Assembly: GCF_036711975.1 (NCBI RefSeq)
Contig: NC_091972.1
Coordinates: 34,167,001 to 34,231,000 of the forward strand
DNA: 64,000 nt
Origin: Onthophagus taurus
Taxonomy: Eukaryota > Arthropoda > Insecta > Coleoptera > Scarabaeidae
Direction: 5' to 3'
This document shows positions 34,501 through 45,480 of this stretch, piece by piece. The first letter of the stretch is position 1, and every line of letters starts with the position of its first letter. Both the position numbers and the translations under genes were made by a program. The notes beneath the pieces are model-generated. The model was not told the DNA's origin, made no database searches, and worked only from the letters and a program-made list of their open reading frames with translations.

Positions 34501-37500
34501 AATAAATAAATTGTAGTGATATGATATAACAAAAAGTTATTTTTTATAATATAGTTTTATCATATGTATCAAGCTATACAAGTAATTATTAATAAATAAA
34601 TAAAATAAATAAATAAATAATTATTATAACTTATTATTATTCAAATTTACCAAAAGATGCAGATATTATTAGTAATTGCTGCTAGTAATTAATAAAAACT
34701 GGATTTATTACATCAACATAACATAATTATAAGTGGAAGACAAAAAATCTCCCAAAACAACATGATTGCAACATTCAAATATGATAACAAGGTGTTATAA
34801 TGTTCCGTTTTGTAGGCTACCAATTAGTATCAGGATTGATTTCAAATATGAATAAGGTATCGTTTTTATTATCAACTTCTTCACTGTTACTATAACCGAG
34901 GTTTATTCAGTTCACTTAAATTTTGCGTTATAACGTAAAAATGTATGTATATTAAACTGGTTTTGAAAGGTAATGTAAATATTAACCATGTTTTAGATTT
35001 AGATATTATAGAATATACCGATAAACTTCCCAACAGCGTTTTCTGGCTTATAAGTTAATTTGTACTGTATTACAATGTACAGGGTGGGCAAATTTGGGTG
35101 TTATTATAGGCTATCTCAGAAACTATAAGAGATACAAAAAAAGTAGGTGCCATGTCCCGGTCTCTTTTTCTGAGACTAATCCAATCCCGTAAAGACCAAA
35201 TCTCTATCTTCTTTTGTTTTTAAGTTATAGCCAAAAAGTCAAATTTTAGTGATTTCAAAAAATGCTCATATTTCGTTTATTTTTGAAATTAGAGAAATGG
35301 GGTTAATGCATTCTTAAGACACTTTTATGAATAGAATATACTGTCGTTGAAAATTTTTTAACATAGCTGATAATTTTTGAGATATAACATAAAGTTGTAT
35401 TTTTTTAAATACAAACTATACTTTATTATGATATTACTGAAAAGAGCATATTTTTAGCTTTCCAATGATGTATCGCACGCATGATGTTTCTGAGGAAAAT
35501 AAGCGTTATTTTTCAATTTTTAAAATATTAAAGATTAAAAATCAAATTTTTAATTATAGTAGGCGAGGAAAACGCTAAATACTACTTAGTTACTATAGCA
35601 ACGTGAGTTTACTTGTCATTTCATTCATGAATTTTGCGAAACGAGTTTCCCGTTTAAGAAGTTCCGCATTATCTTTAAATAAAACGATAAAATTAAATAT
35701 AGAATATATTGGAGTCCGCTTTGAAGATGATACATAAGTCTTCATATCCCCATTCAAACGGTGTTTCAATGGAAAGTCCGCTCCCAGTTTATGATTCCTA
35801 ATTTTCCTCTATCTCACCCAATTTCAAAAGAAAAGATTGCTGATAGCAAAAAACTTCTACATCTTATGTTTGGGGAAAACTGGGAAAATACTACCGAAGA
35901 TTTCATTCATTGATACCGAACTGTTCTAATCTTACAACCAGTAAGTTGAGTAGAAGAAGATGACAGTTTATGACTGTTTAGTTTCTGAAGTTGTCCATAT
36001 TTAATTATTCATTAATTAATACATTTCTTGTATTTTTAATAAACAAACTTTAAATGCTAATCATTTTTTATTGGTGAACAAAGTCAGCGATAAGATGCTG
36101 AGAAATTTAAATTAACTATTCAAAGTTTTTATTCGTTGGTACAAAACCAACTTATCCTGAATAATGGTACAAAACCAACTTTATTCTGTCATATTCGTGC
36201 AAAACCATATATTATAGCCACTAGGTAGTATTTACTGTCCGGACACGTCTACTATAATCAAAATTTTGAACATTCGCGCTTACTATTTTCGAATTGAAAA
36301 TTAACGCTTATTTTCCGCAGAAACATCATGCGTGCGATACATCATTGGAAAGCTAAAAATATGCTCTTTTCTTTAACATCATAATCAAGTATAGTTTGTA
36401 TTTAAAAAAAAAAACTTTGTGTTATATCTCAAAAATCATCAAGTATATTTAAAACTTTTCAACGGCAATATATTCTACAAAAAGTGTCTTAAGAACGTAT
36501 CAACCCCATTTCTCTAATTTCAAAAATAAACGAAATATGAGCATTTTTTAAAATCACGAAAATTTGACTTTTTGGCTATAACTTAAGAACAAAAGAAGAT
36601 AGAGGTTTGGTGTTTGCGGGATTGGCTTAGTCTCGAAAAAAGAGACCGGGACATGGCACCTACTTGTTTCGTATCTCTTATAGTTTCTGAGATAGCCTAT
36701 AATAACACCCAAATTTGCCCACCCTGTACGTATATTTTTGTCGGTGATTATCGGCTGGATAACTTATCGGGTTCTCAGCGGTGCCGATAAGATAGTTATC
36801 CGCCAAATATACAGGGTGATTCACATAAGAACCGACACAGAGCAGGGACATGTAGAGGACAATAAATTAAGATGATTTAACGTAACTTACCTCTATACTA
36901 AGTTGTACACCTGAGGAGTTATAGGTCTTCAAAGTTGGCTCTTAAATTTTTAAAAAGTTCAATATCTTCGTAATACATTAAGCTAGAAAAACCAAATTTG
37001 GTATACGTTATGAGTGTACCAAGGGTATTAATTGGTAATAATTAGCATTTCAAAGGGTTGATTAAAGGTGATGGTACCCTAAATTTTGACAGATTTTTTT
37101 GATCTTTTGGCGGATTTAATACGTTACTACTTCATTTCATGTGGAATTTAATTCTAAAACTTTTCTTACTCTTATTATTTTTTAAAAAACTTTGTCGTTT
37201 TCATAGAAAACTTAAATAATTAAACCCACGTATTTCGTAATGTTGCTTAAAATAAGCGAAAATTCAGTAGTCGGCTATGAAATTGTACGTCAAACTTGAC
37301 AAATAGGTTATAAAGTTATTTGACGACAAGGTTTTATAACCTATTTGTCAAGTTTGACGTACAATTTCACAGCCGACTACTGAATTTTCGATGATTTTAA
37401 GTAGCATTAACGAAATTCGTGTCTTTAGTTATTTGAGTTTTTTATGAAAACGACAATGTTTTTTAAAAAATAATAAGAGTAGAAAAAGTTTTAGAATTAA

Positions 37501-40500
37501 ATTCCACATGAAATCAGGTAATAATCTGTTAAATCCACCAAAAGGTTAAAAAAATCTGTCAAAATTTAGGGGACCATCATCCGTAATCAACCCTTTGAAA
37601 TGCCTCAATTGGTCTCAACTTGCTACCAATTAATACCCTCGGTACACTCATAACGTATACCAAATTTGGTTTTTCTAACTTAATGTATTACGAAGATATT
37701 CAATGTTTTAAAAATTTAAGACCCAACTTTGAAGGCCTATAACTCCTCAGGAGTACAACTTAGTATAGAGATAAGTTGTGTTAAATCGTCTTAATTTATT
37801 GTCCTCTACATGTCCCTGTTCTGTGTCGGTTCTTATGTGAATCACCCTGTATATGATTACCAAGGTTTTTATATAAAAACTTTGTATGGTCTTGTGGAAG
37901 GCCATCGTCAGAAGATCACGCAGACGCAGCTGGCTGAATATACAGTCTGCTGTATCCAGAGTTCTTAAAAACTGGCAAATTCAGGGAGGCTTTGTGACGA
38001 AGAAACGTCCAGGAAAATAAAAAGTTACCACTCGCCTCGAGGATAGCAATGCCGTACGGCTGAGCAGGAGCAATCCCAGGCTCAGCGCAGTGGACATTGG
38101 ACGTGAATTGTGGCAAGCGGGGTAGCGCCAGCCATCTGTGGCAACGATCAAAAAAAGGCTAAATGCTGCTGCTGGTAGAGTGGGCGAAAATTAATCTCAA
38201 CTCCACCCGACAGCAGTCGGACCTGGTCATCTGGTGCGACGATAGCAAGTTCTTGATGTTTACAACTGATGGCATATAGAAACTTTCAGGTTAAGCTGTG
38301 CCTCTTTCTTGCAACCTTCTTCAGAAACAAGTTCGAAGTGATAAAGCCTTTTAAGACTTTATCACTATATATATCTTAAACTTCAAATCTTAAAGTAATT
38401 AAAAAATATTTACCTTTTGAACACATTGGGTGGCAGTTGCTTCAATTGCAAAATCTGTTGTTCCTTTTACAACATTCAACATATGTAACATTATTTGGCA
38501 ATTCATAACCTTGATTAAAAAAGACGTTAAATTTCATTTTTTTAAGAATTAATTTCATTAATACATTAACAATTTTATTACCTGATATCCAATTTTGGGT
38601 CCATGCATCAATCCAACAATTATTCCATGTCGAACAGCAACTAAATGTTTCGGGAGAATACACGCAATGTTACTTGCAGCTTCTGAAGTTCTATCCAGGA
38701 TTAAAATAACTTTTTCATCATCCTCGTTTTGTTTCGGAATAATAGACAAAGAAATCGAAACGAAATGTTTATTATTTCCAATTTTCGTTTCGGTCGTAAT
38801 GTCACATGTTGCTTTATCTAACGGAGCTTCACGATAAGAAATTTGTAACTTTCCTAATGTCGCTTCAACTTTATACTCTTTTAAAAGCCTATCCTTGATT
38901 ATTTCCAAATGCAACTCTCCCATTCCTATTTAAAACCATCTATTCAAATTAATTGATACTATTACGTTATTTTATTATGAAAAAATAGTAAACTACCTCC
39001 AAGAATAATTTGATTAGTATCTGGATCATGGTTAACCCTTAAACTAGGATCTTCACGTTGTAATTGAGTTAAAGCAGTTTCTAAAGCCGCCTGTTGCGAT
39101 AAAGAGGGCGGTTCAACCGAACAGAAAAACACAGCTTCAGGAACTTTTGGTCCTTTACTAAACATATCATTGATGTCTACCGAACCATCTTTCGATCCCA
39201 TTAATTTTTTCGCCGCTTGTGCTGCTGTCGCTGAACTTGTAATCATATCCCCAGTTGTTGAATGTTTTAATCCGGTTATAGCAGCGATATTTCCCACACC
39301 CAATGATTCCACCTCTTTATATTCATCCGCAAAGGTCACCATAACTTTACCGGTTTGTTCCGTGAGATTTTTTTGAATGTTATATGTTTTTTGACCTTTA
39401 CTAAAATTACCAGAATAAATCCTAAAAAAAGTTACCGGTCCGCGTTGTTTATCGTGAACTATTTTAAAAGCTCTCGCGCAAAGATTTTCACCAAAGTGTT
39501 GAAAGTATTGTTTGGTTTCTTTTGGAGATGGAAGGTACATTATTACCGCATCTAAAAGTGGTTCAATGCCGATGTTTTTGTAGGCACTTCCACAGAAAAC
39601 TGGTATAATTTTCTATAACAAAAATGTTTGTATTAAATAATTTTTTTTGAGTGATTTTAAATAATTCGGACCTCAGAAATTGTAGCTCTTCTTATTGCAT
39701 TAACAACCAGTGGTGTAGGAGCATTGTCCAAACTTTCACTTTCAATAATTTTTGAAGCTAATTCATCATCACACCCTGAAACGGTATCAACAACTTTAGC
39801 TCTAGCTTCTTTAACACTTTGTAACGTTTTTGGGCAATCATTCCCAATCACACTTCTTCGCATTTTTCCTTGTTCCCACGTTAATTTTTCCATTGTTAAT
39901 ACATCGATTACACCTTAAAAAAATTTGGATAATATTTTTAAAATTAATTTACAGTCCGTCTAAAAATAACCCCCGCTGTATAATATGAAAACGGTTCCAA
40001 ATATCGTCCCGTAGCCCGGGTTCTTTAAAAGTAGCTCGCGCTGTGTTTTTCTATAAATTCTCCACTTTTCAACAGTAACAACCTCGCAGAATAGTTATAA
40101 CACCGATTTTTATCGCTCCGAGTTTATTTTGCGTTAATAGCGTCAAACATTCAAAAGAAGACCACTTATTCAGGCGACTTGGCGTTGAACCAAACTGTTT
40201 ACAGCCTGATGCAATCCCTTCCCTCGACAATCAGTTACCTCCGAAAGAACGGATGGTACACTCGTGGAGTTAATGGAAACCGTGATGTTATATTCTAGCG
40301 GCGCTGACGACGGAGAGTTCCAGAAAGTCGAAAGCCGACGCAAGAGAAGGAAGAAATATGAAAAACGCCCCACTGCAAACACTACGCCAAAACCCGTACC
40401 TCAACTCGCGACAAAAATGTGTGGACAAAAATTAACAAAGACATCGCCCTGAGGGCATTAACATCACGAAAACTCGAACGTCGGAGTTTGAATATATGTC

Positions 40501-43500
40501 GCAGGCAAATGGTTGTTTCAGGTAAATAGCTTTTTCCTAATCAGATACTACTATCTGCCTTAGTAAATAGTTTTATTCCATTTATTTCAGTCTAAATTCT
40601 ACTTTCCTAGGCAAATAGTATTTAGAGGAGATTTACCCCGGCCCAGGGTAAATACCCAAAATGTACATAAAAGTGATACAACTAAAATTTTACAGATTCC
40701 GAAAAAAATATAGAGGAAGGTGATGAAATAGACGTTGAAGACGAGGAACATAATACTTATTTCTTTATCTTGTAAATGTTATAAATAGGTTTGGTGTATA
40801 GATAATCGACTCTGCATTCTTGAAGTACTTGCAAAACTGCCATCAACTCAATTTAAATCAAATTTTATAAATACTTCTAAATACCCATCTTGGGTAAATA
40901 CCCCCGGGTCTATATCCAGAGTATTTTCCCTTGAAAATAAATACCCGGGTATTTAACAACACTGACTAAAATACATACAATTGTAGAGTACCCTGGCAGG
41001 TTTTAAGTATGCATTTGTTGCTCTATCACTGCTTTGGAAATGTCTATGACAAACACGGTGCGATCTATAAATTATATCCTGTGAAAGATCAGTAAGTTTT
41101 GAATTTCCACATTTTAAAATCCACTCCTTACACAGATTCTCTTTCTTTTGTGGATGAAAAAAACGGTGACGACTGGAGGTTGTGTCTGTACATCCAAAAA
41201 CAGTACAGGCGCGATACCTGTTAATACACCGCTTCATTCTAAATGTTAAATTAATTGCTAATCTTGAAAATTAGTTATGTTTATTATTTCTTATTATTTG
41301 CAAAGTCAAATATACAGGGTGATTCACATAAGAACCGACACAGAGCAGGGACATGTAGAGGACAATAAATTAAGATGATTTAACGTAACTTATAGTCTCC
41401 GATATTTCTGGTGGTTTTTATGACCCTCAGAAACAGTAGTGGCAGTAATTATCACCCGGAAAAAGTACCTGGACATGATTTATGATAGGTCCTCCTAGGG
41501 AACTAGGCCCAGGGACGCACTTCTTTTTTATTTTATTTTAAATTCAACAAAATAAAACAGAAATGTAGTAAAGAATATAAATTTACTTATACTTAAATGA
41601 TTTTACAAAAAAAAGCAAGTATTAGTTTATAATATAAAAATTAAAACATATTTTTTATAATTATCTTAGAATTACTTAGTGTGAAAAGATAATAAATTTT
41701 ATAACAATAATCATAAATTATTAAAGCAAATGTACTTTTTAGATAGATTTAAATAAATTGTTGTATTTTCACACAAAGTAATGATATTTAAGTTTTTAAA
41801 TATTCTGTTATTGAAATTGTCGTTAATGTGGACCTGAACAACTCACGCCAGAGTTTGGGGTTCGTAAACTACCTGTATACAACCCCATCTTTGTTCGTTA
41901 TATGACTGCAATTAAGTCATAAAAACCACCAGAAATATCGGAAACTATACCTCTATACTAAGTTGTACACCTGAGGAGTTATAGGCCTTCAAAGTTGGCT
42001 CTTAAATTTTTAAAAAGTTCAATATCTTCGTAATACATTAAGCTAGAAAACCCAAATTTGGTATACGTTATGAGTGTACCAAGAGTATTAATTGGTAGCA
42101 AATTGAACTCAATTGAAGCATTTCAAAGGGTAGATTAAAGGTGATGGTACCCTAAATATTGACAGATTTTTTTAATCTTTTGGCGGATTTAATACATTAC
42201 TACTTCATTTCATGTGGAATTTAATTCTAAAACTTTTCTTACTCTTATTATTTTTTAAAAAACTTTGTCGTTTTCATAGAAAACTTAAATAACTAAACCC
42301 ACGTATTTCGTAATGTTGCTTAAAATAAGCGAAAATTCAGTAATCGGCTATGAAATTGTACGTCAAACTTGACAAATAGGTTATAAAGTTATTTGACGAC
42401 AAGGTTTTATAACCTATTTGTCAAGTTTGACGTACAATTTCACAGCCGACTACTGAATTTTCGATGATTTTAAGTAGCATTAACCAAATTCGTGTCTTTA
42501 ATTAATACAACTACAATTAATACCCTCGGTACACTCATAACGTATACCAAATTTGGTTTTTCCAACTTAATGTATTACGAAGATATTCAATGTTTTAAAA
42601 ATTTAAGACCCAACTTTGAAGGCCTATAACTCCTCAGGAGTACAACTTAGTATAGAGATAAGTTGTGTTAAATCGTCTTAATTTATTGTCCTCTACATGT
42701 CCCTGTTCTGTGTCGGTTCTTATGTGAATACACCCTGTATACATATACGTGTATATGTGCGTGTTTTCAAGACTTCAGCGACATCTAGCAAATTGTTCTC
42801 CTTAAAAATACGACGGTTTTGTTTTGTCTATATTGGTGCCCACACCATGAATGACTTACACCCATCGTGAAATGTAACTAATGTCAACAATAATACAAAC
42901 ATGGACCAAAAACTGTCAAAATTCCATAGCTTTCTAATAAGAAAAGCTAATAACCTAATAAGAGAATTAAATTCCCTTTCTGATAAGCTAAAAAAATATG
43001 GGGCGTTCCATTGAAAATTTTCGATTTTGTCGCCATTGAATATGGAGAAACAGTAATTCAACTTTTGACCACACTGTATAAGATACTCCGATACAACAAA
43101 TGACAATCTATTTGACAGCATCTGAAGAGTAATCGTGCCAATGTAGATCTTTTTTGAATGAACGTTGGCTGAGATATGGGGTTTTAAAGAGTATGCTGAA
43201 ATTTACCAAAAAAAGCTTAAAACCAAAATAACTCGAAAACGAAAAACGCTAGGTACCAATAACTTGTATCAAAGTCAACCTATTTTATTACGTACCATTA
43301 AACGGTGTAATAAAAACTATAGCATTCCATTTAAAATAACGAAGTTATGGTCTACTTCCGGTAGACCAGAAGTGGTGGCCATCTTGAAAATATTTTAGAT
43401 CGAAAGTTCCGACTGAACAACCCATGTTACCAATATTTCAAATCTCTACGAATAGTGGAACCTGAAAAAGTTCTAACGAACCAGTTACGTGAGACATCCT

Positions 43501-45089
43501 GCATAGTTCTAATGGACAGTTGTCGTGGATCAAGGTTTATATATTAAAGGTTGTCTAAGTACAGTCATGTTCACGGGAAATGCACACTCAAGGTCAAGCG
43601 CTGTTGTGAGATCCGACATGCCGCTAGCTAAACGGACTGAGCCGAACGCCCACGAACTACGAGCTGCGTGTGCGCTCGGCTCAGCCCGTTTAGCCAGCGG
43701 CATGTCGGATCTCGGATCTTTTCCGTGAACATGACTGTACCTATGCTGCAATACTTTGATTTAGTTTGTGGGCGAGGGGCAAGAACAGGAGTGTTTCGTG
43801 ACGTAAGCGATCACGGATTGCGCACGTAACCTCATGGCCATGTGGTGCTCCGTGCATTTGTTTAATTTGAATTGCTTGGCGGTATTATTTTCCACATGTG
43901 ACGTAATGTGCAGTATGATTACGTACGAATCTAGACAACCTCTTATATATAAACCTTGGTCGTGGATGACCCTGTATATCAGCTCCTTAGAGGTAATGTT
44001 TATTAAATCACAAACTCAAAATTGTTCAGGAGAGAGATTTGAAAGTGGACTTAATGTTTAAACAAATACACATGGTGGAGATAACTTATTTCGCAAAAAA
44101 CGTGACTTAACACACCTTACCTCTGATTGTTAAGGAGAGAGATTTGAAAGTAGACTTAATGATTAAACAAATACACATGGTGGAGATAACTCATTTCGCA
44201 AAAAATGTGACTTAACACACCTTACCTCTGAGGTGCTGATATGTTTACCAAAAGCCTAAAACAGTTATTCCCTGGCGCCACAAAACCAAGTATGCAAGAT
44301 CAAACTCTACAAGCCTGTGATCAGACGTCAATGCACAGTTTTCAAATTAGTGAAGGGGGTTACTTTTTTCGCGAACTGCATTTTTATTAAGTTACCAATC
44401 AATTTTTTGTCATGTATTAATGGCATTTGCAAACAAACAGGTTTAACACGCATTTTTTCTACTAAAGAATTACACGACATCATTAAATCAGCATCCTTTC
44501 TATCCATTTTATTGACAAAAACGATTTTTGGAATTTTATACCTCAAGGATTGTTGCCAAACAGTCACAGTTTGCGCTTCCACACCTGCATTTTAAGATTA
44601 CATGTTTATCTCGTAAAAATAACCTTATTGTACCTGCTGAACCATCAAGAACAATAACAGCACCATCCAAAACATTCAAAGTCTGCTCTACTTCCATTGT
44701 AAAATCAATATGACCTGGAGTATCAACCAAATTTACTTGATGCTTTCGCCAAGAAAAAGTAACAGCAGCCGATCGAATGGTAATCCCCCTTTCCCTTTCT
44801 TGGGACATAAAATCCGTCACCGTATTTCCATCATGGACTTCTCCCATTTGTTTAATTGAGCCAGCAAAGAAAAGCATTCGTTCAGTAGTTGTTGTTTTAC
44901 CTTTTAAAATGAAAATGTGAGGGATATGTAAATGATTTACAATGAATTACCTGCATCGATATGGGCCAAAATACCGATATTTCGAATTTTATCCACATTG
45001 TTGCTACCCAAAACTTGCGTAGAATAAAAATATTTGTGAGTCCACTGTTTGTACCTTCGTATAATCTTTATTAAATGAGAATTCATCAT
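31511..45089 (-). CDS. GFM2: Mitochondrial ribosome-releasing factor 2 (elongation factor G2)
   Basis: Nine coding exons, in transcript order, are 45089-44951, 44900-44634, 44584-44396, 39913-39672, 39612-38997, 38925-38582, 38509-38414, 31884-31735 and 31672-31511. They join in phase into 734 aa. A basic, hydroxylated N-terminus ([15 protein letters not shown]) fits a mitochondrial targeting peptide. GTPase motifs are AHIDAGKT (42-49), RERGIT (82-87), DTPGH (106-110) and NKMD (160-163). Later come [39 protein letters not shown] and [10 protein letters not shown] (EF-G domains II-III). The last exon has [13 protein letters not shown] and [11 protein letters not shown] (domain V). With RRF, EF-G2mt splits mitochondrial ribosomes after termination. 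Introns 3 (4.5 kb) and 7 (6.5 kb) are packed with transposons. The start faces p31comet. Confidence 0.95.
32040..34510 (+). mobile_element. KRBA2-like integrase element, split by a LINE
   Basis: Plus-strand blocks run in family order. [20 protein letters not shown] lies near 32330-32390, then KPKYKNIS and [13 protein letters not shown] near 32490-32570. [20 protein letters not shown] lies near 32600-32660 (first integrase Asp). NGTEFA follows near 32675 (second Asp), [16 protein letters not shown] near 32740-32780 (Glu), then [14 protein letters not shown] and [11 protein letters not shown]-like residues to 33140. After the LINE insertion the C-terminus resumes at 34015 ([16 protein letters not shown] and a Cys-rich [16 protein letters not shown]...SSSCKNK at about 34425-34500). 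Stops and deletions make it inactive. It lies in GFM2 intron 7, antisense to the gene. Confidence 0.8.
33155..33999 (+). mobile_element. RTE-type LINE insertion with 15-bp target duplication
   Basis: AATTTAATCATAACA occurs at 33140-33154 and again at 34000-34014, flanking this insert exactly. The insert begins inside the reverse transcriptase ([20 protein letters not shown] near 33260). It continues with [17 protein letters not shown] and [14 protein letters not shown], then the C-terminal DRIRNEEIR and [11 protein letters not shown] near 33680-33770. It ends with a basic region ([15 protein letters not shown], about 33821-33865) and GAAGAAG. It is 5'-truncated and has stops. The intact duplication shows it landed inside the KRBA2-like element, so it is the younger of the two. 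Confidence 0.9.
34592..34622. repeat. (TAAA)n microsatellite
   Basis: About 30 bp of AAAT units with one irregular unit, in GFM2 intron 7. Confidence 0.8.
35080..36726. mobile_element. Foldback element with GGTGGGCAAATTTGG ends
   Basis: The left end is TA|CAGGGTGGGCAAATTTGG and the right end CCAAATTTGCCCACCCTG|TA. The arms match in inverse for about 500 bp (35080-35590 against 36230-36726), for example the word GACCGGGACATGGCACC. The unique centre of about 640 bp has no clear open frame but does have three copies of a TACAAAACCAACTT-like word near 36140-36210. It lies in GFM2 intron 7. Confidence 0.88.
36812..37849. mobile_element. Near-complete palindromic foldback element, copy 1
   Basis: The element runs from TA|CAGGGTGATTCACATAAG to CTTATGTGAATCACCCTG|TA. 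Its two arms of about 510 bp meet near 37325 almost without a loop. Arms differ by scattered substitutions and small indels. It is only 85 bp from the 35080 element. A second copy is at 41315-42737. No protein is encoded. Confidence 0.9.
37890..38276 (+). pseudogene. Tc1-like transposase N-terminal fragment
   Basis: The frame reads [20 protein letters not shown], then KKRPGK, a stop, and [20 protein letters not shown] followed by [10 protein letters not shown]. This is the paired-like helix-turn-helix DNA-binding region of Tc1 transposases. After frameshifts, LDVYN near 38260 corresponds to the start of the DDE core. The GC content is higher than the surroundings, suggesting a more recent arrival than most relics here. 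Confidence 0.8.
38270..38350. repeat. Penelope terminal-repeat scrap
   Basis: TTGCAACCTTCTTCAGAAAC is the reverse complement of the core at 743-762, with flanking AAACTTTCAGGTTAAGC as in the Penelope-like element at 8.4 kb. Confidence 0.65.
39914..40952. other. GFM2 intron 3, unclassified repeat-like DNA
   Basis: Positions 40150-40500 are GC-richer than the neighbourhood and hold an open frame with a basic stretch ([13 protein letters not shown]) that could be part of a retrotransposon gag/ORF1, but I cannot assign it. Positions 40500-40975 repeat GGTAAATACCC/GGGTATTTA words and end AAATACCCGGGTATTTAACA|ACACTG, resembling a hAT-type terminal repeat. Neither is certain. Confidence 0.35.
40953..41237 (-). 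pseudogene. THAP-type zinc finger exon or fragment
   Basis: The frame from ATG 41237 encodes [20 protein letters not shown], then EWILKCGN and [11 protein letters not shown], ending in a tail with LKPARVLY. This is the C2CH signature of the THAP DNA-binding domain: CxxxxC, W and CxxH with following F. It has no downstream transposase or other domain before its stop. It sits in GFM2 intron 3 on the same strand as GFM2. It is probably a scrap of a P-element-like or other THAP-bearing transposon; an intronic exon of a small gene is a less likely alternative. Confidence 0.6.
41315..42737. mobile_element. Palindromic foldback element, copy 2, with nested MITE
   Basis: This copy shares the ends and body of the 36812 element (TA|CAGGGTGATTCACATAAG at left, ACACCCTG|TA at right). 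The left arm is split by a MITE at 41393-41947. The right arm lacks about 200 bp (the join is near 42504-42520, after TTCGTGTCTTTA). Elsewhere the two copies are very similar, so they stem from recent amplification of one palindromic family. Confidence 0.88.
41393..41947. mobile_element. MITE with TAGTCTCCGATATTTCTGG ends
   Basis: The inverted repeats TAGTCTCCGATATTTCTGG and CCAGAAATATCGGAAACTA (30 bp with few mismatches, extending to TTTTTATGAC/GTCATAAAAA) bound a non-coding 555-bp element. It interrupts the word ACTTACCTC of the host foldback, giving a TA duplication (41391-41392 and 41948-41949). The uninterrupted foldback copy at 36812 serves as the empty site. Confidence 0.88.
42835..43501. 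repeat. Solo arm of the 21785-type foldback family
   Basis: This is a near copy of the right arm of the TMEM245-intron element, in the same orientation, from GTAACTAATG...ACAATAATACAAAC to CGAACCAGTTACGTGAGACA and TCCTG. It includes CTTCCGGTAGACCAGAAGTG. Only one arm is present, in GFM2 intron 3. Confidence 0.8.
43531..43965. repeat. Inverted-repeat element enclosing a GC-rich MITE
   Basis: AAGGTTTATATATTAAAGG near 43531 is inverted at 43938-43962 (CCTCTTATATATAAACCTT), followed by GTCGTGGATGACCCTGTAT. The outer words GTCGTGGAT and TAGTTCTAATGG also occur at the ends of the 58145-62292 element, so it belongs to that family. Confidence 0.65.
43559..43740. mobile_element. 182-bp GC-rich foldback MITE
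   Basis: GTACAGTCATGTTCACGG at 43559 and CCGTGAACATGACTGTAC at 43740 are perfect inverse copies. Pairing continues through GATCCGACATGCCGCT / AGCGGCATGTCGGATC and GGACTGAGCCGA / TCGGCTCAGCCC. The whole element can fold into one stem with a small loop. It is much richer in G+C than its surroundings and codes for nothing. Confidence 0.88.
44028..44236. repeat. Two tandem copies of a 105-bp unit
   Basis: AGGAGAGAGATTTGAAAGT begins both copies (about 44028 and 44133), and both continue through ACACATGGTGGAGATAACT to CACCTTACCTCTGA with about five differences. The repeat lies in GFM2 intron 3. Confidence 0.85.
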
Positions 45090-45480
45090 AATGCATCCGC
45101 ACTTAATCTATTTGACTAGAAATAATATATGGCAAACAAATATCATTATTTAGCTAATTCCTTTCTCGTATATTATCGGAAATGCATGACTGATTCAAAG
45201 GTTATGTCACATGTTGTACCAAAATAATGTGAAGATAGGTACAGTTTGAATATTTAAATTATTTATATTAAAATTTTCGTAATATTTCTTAAACATGTTA
45301 TTGTTAAATAGCCTCTTAATATTAAATTTATACTTATTTTAAAATTATTATTTTCCTTATTAAATTTATTTTTTTAACTATCTTAATGTTGGTGAAATTT
45401 GTTGAGTGAAGTTGGTTCATTTAAACATTTTTGACATAAATGCCAGTTAACCACTAAATAGCTTTAATTTTCATACAAAA
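45090..45480. promoter_or_regulatory. Divergent promoter region GFM2 / p31comet
   Basis: The 391 bp between the ATG codons of the two head-to-head genes must hold both promoters. The region is AT-rich, free of recognisable transposons, and shows no clear TATA box, as is common for housekeeping genes. Confidence 0.55.

Noticed and set aside
37916-38116. Minus-strand open frame over the Tc1-like fragment
   Set aside because: The plus strand shows the transposase helix-turn-helix, so the opposite frame is incidental.
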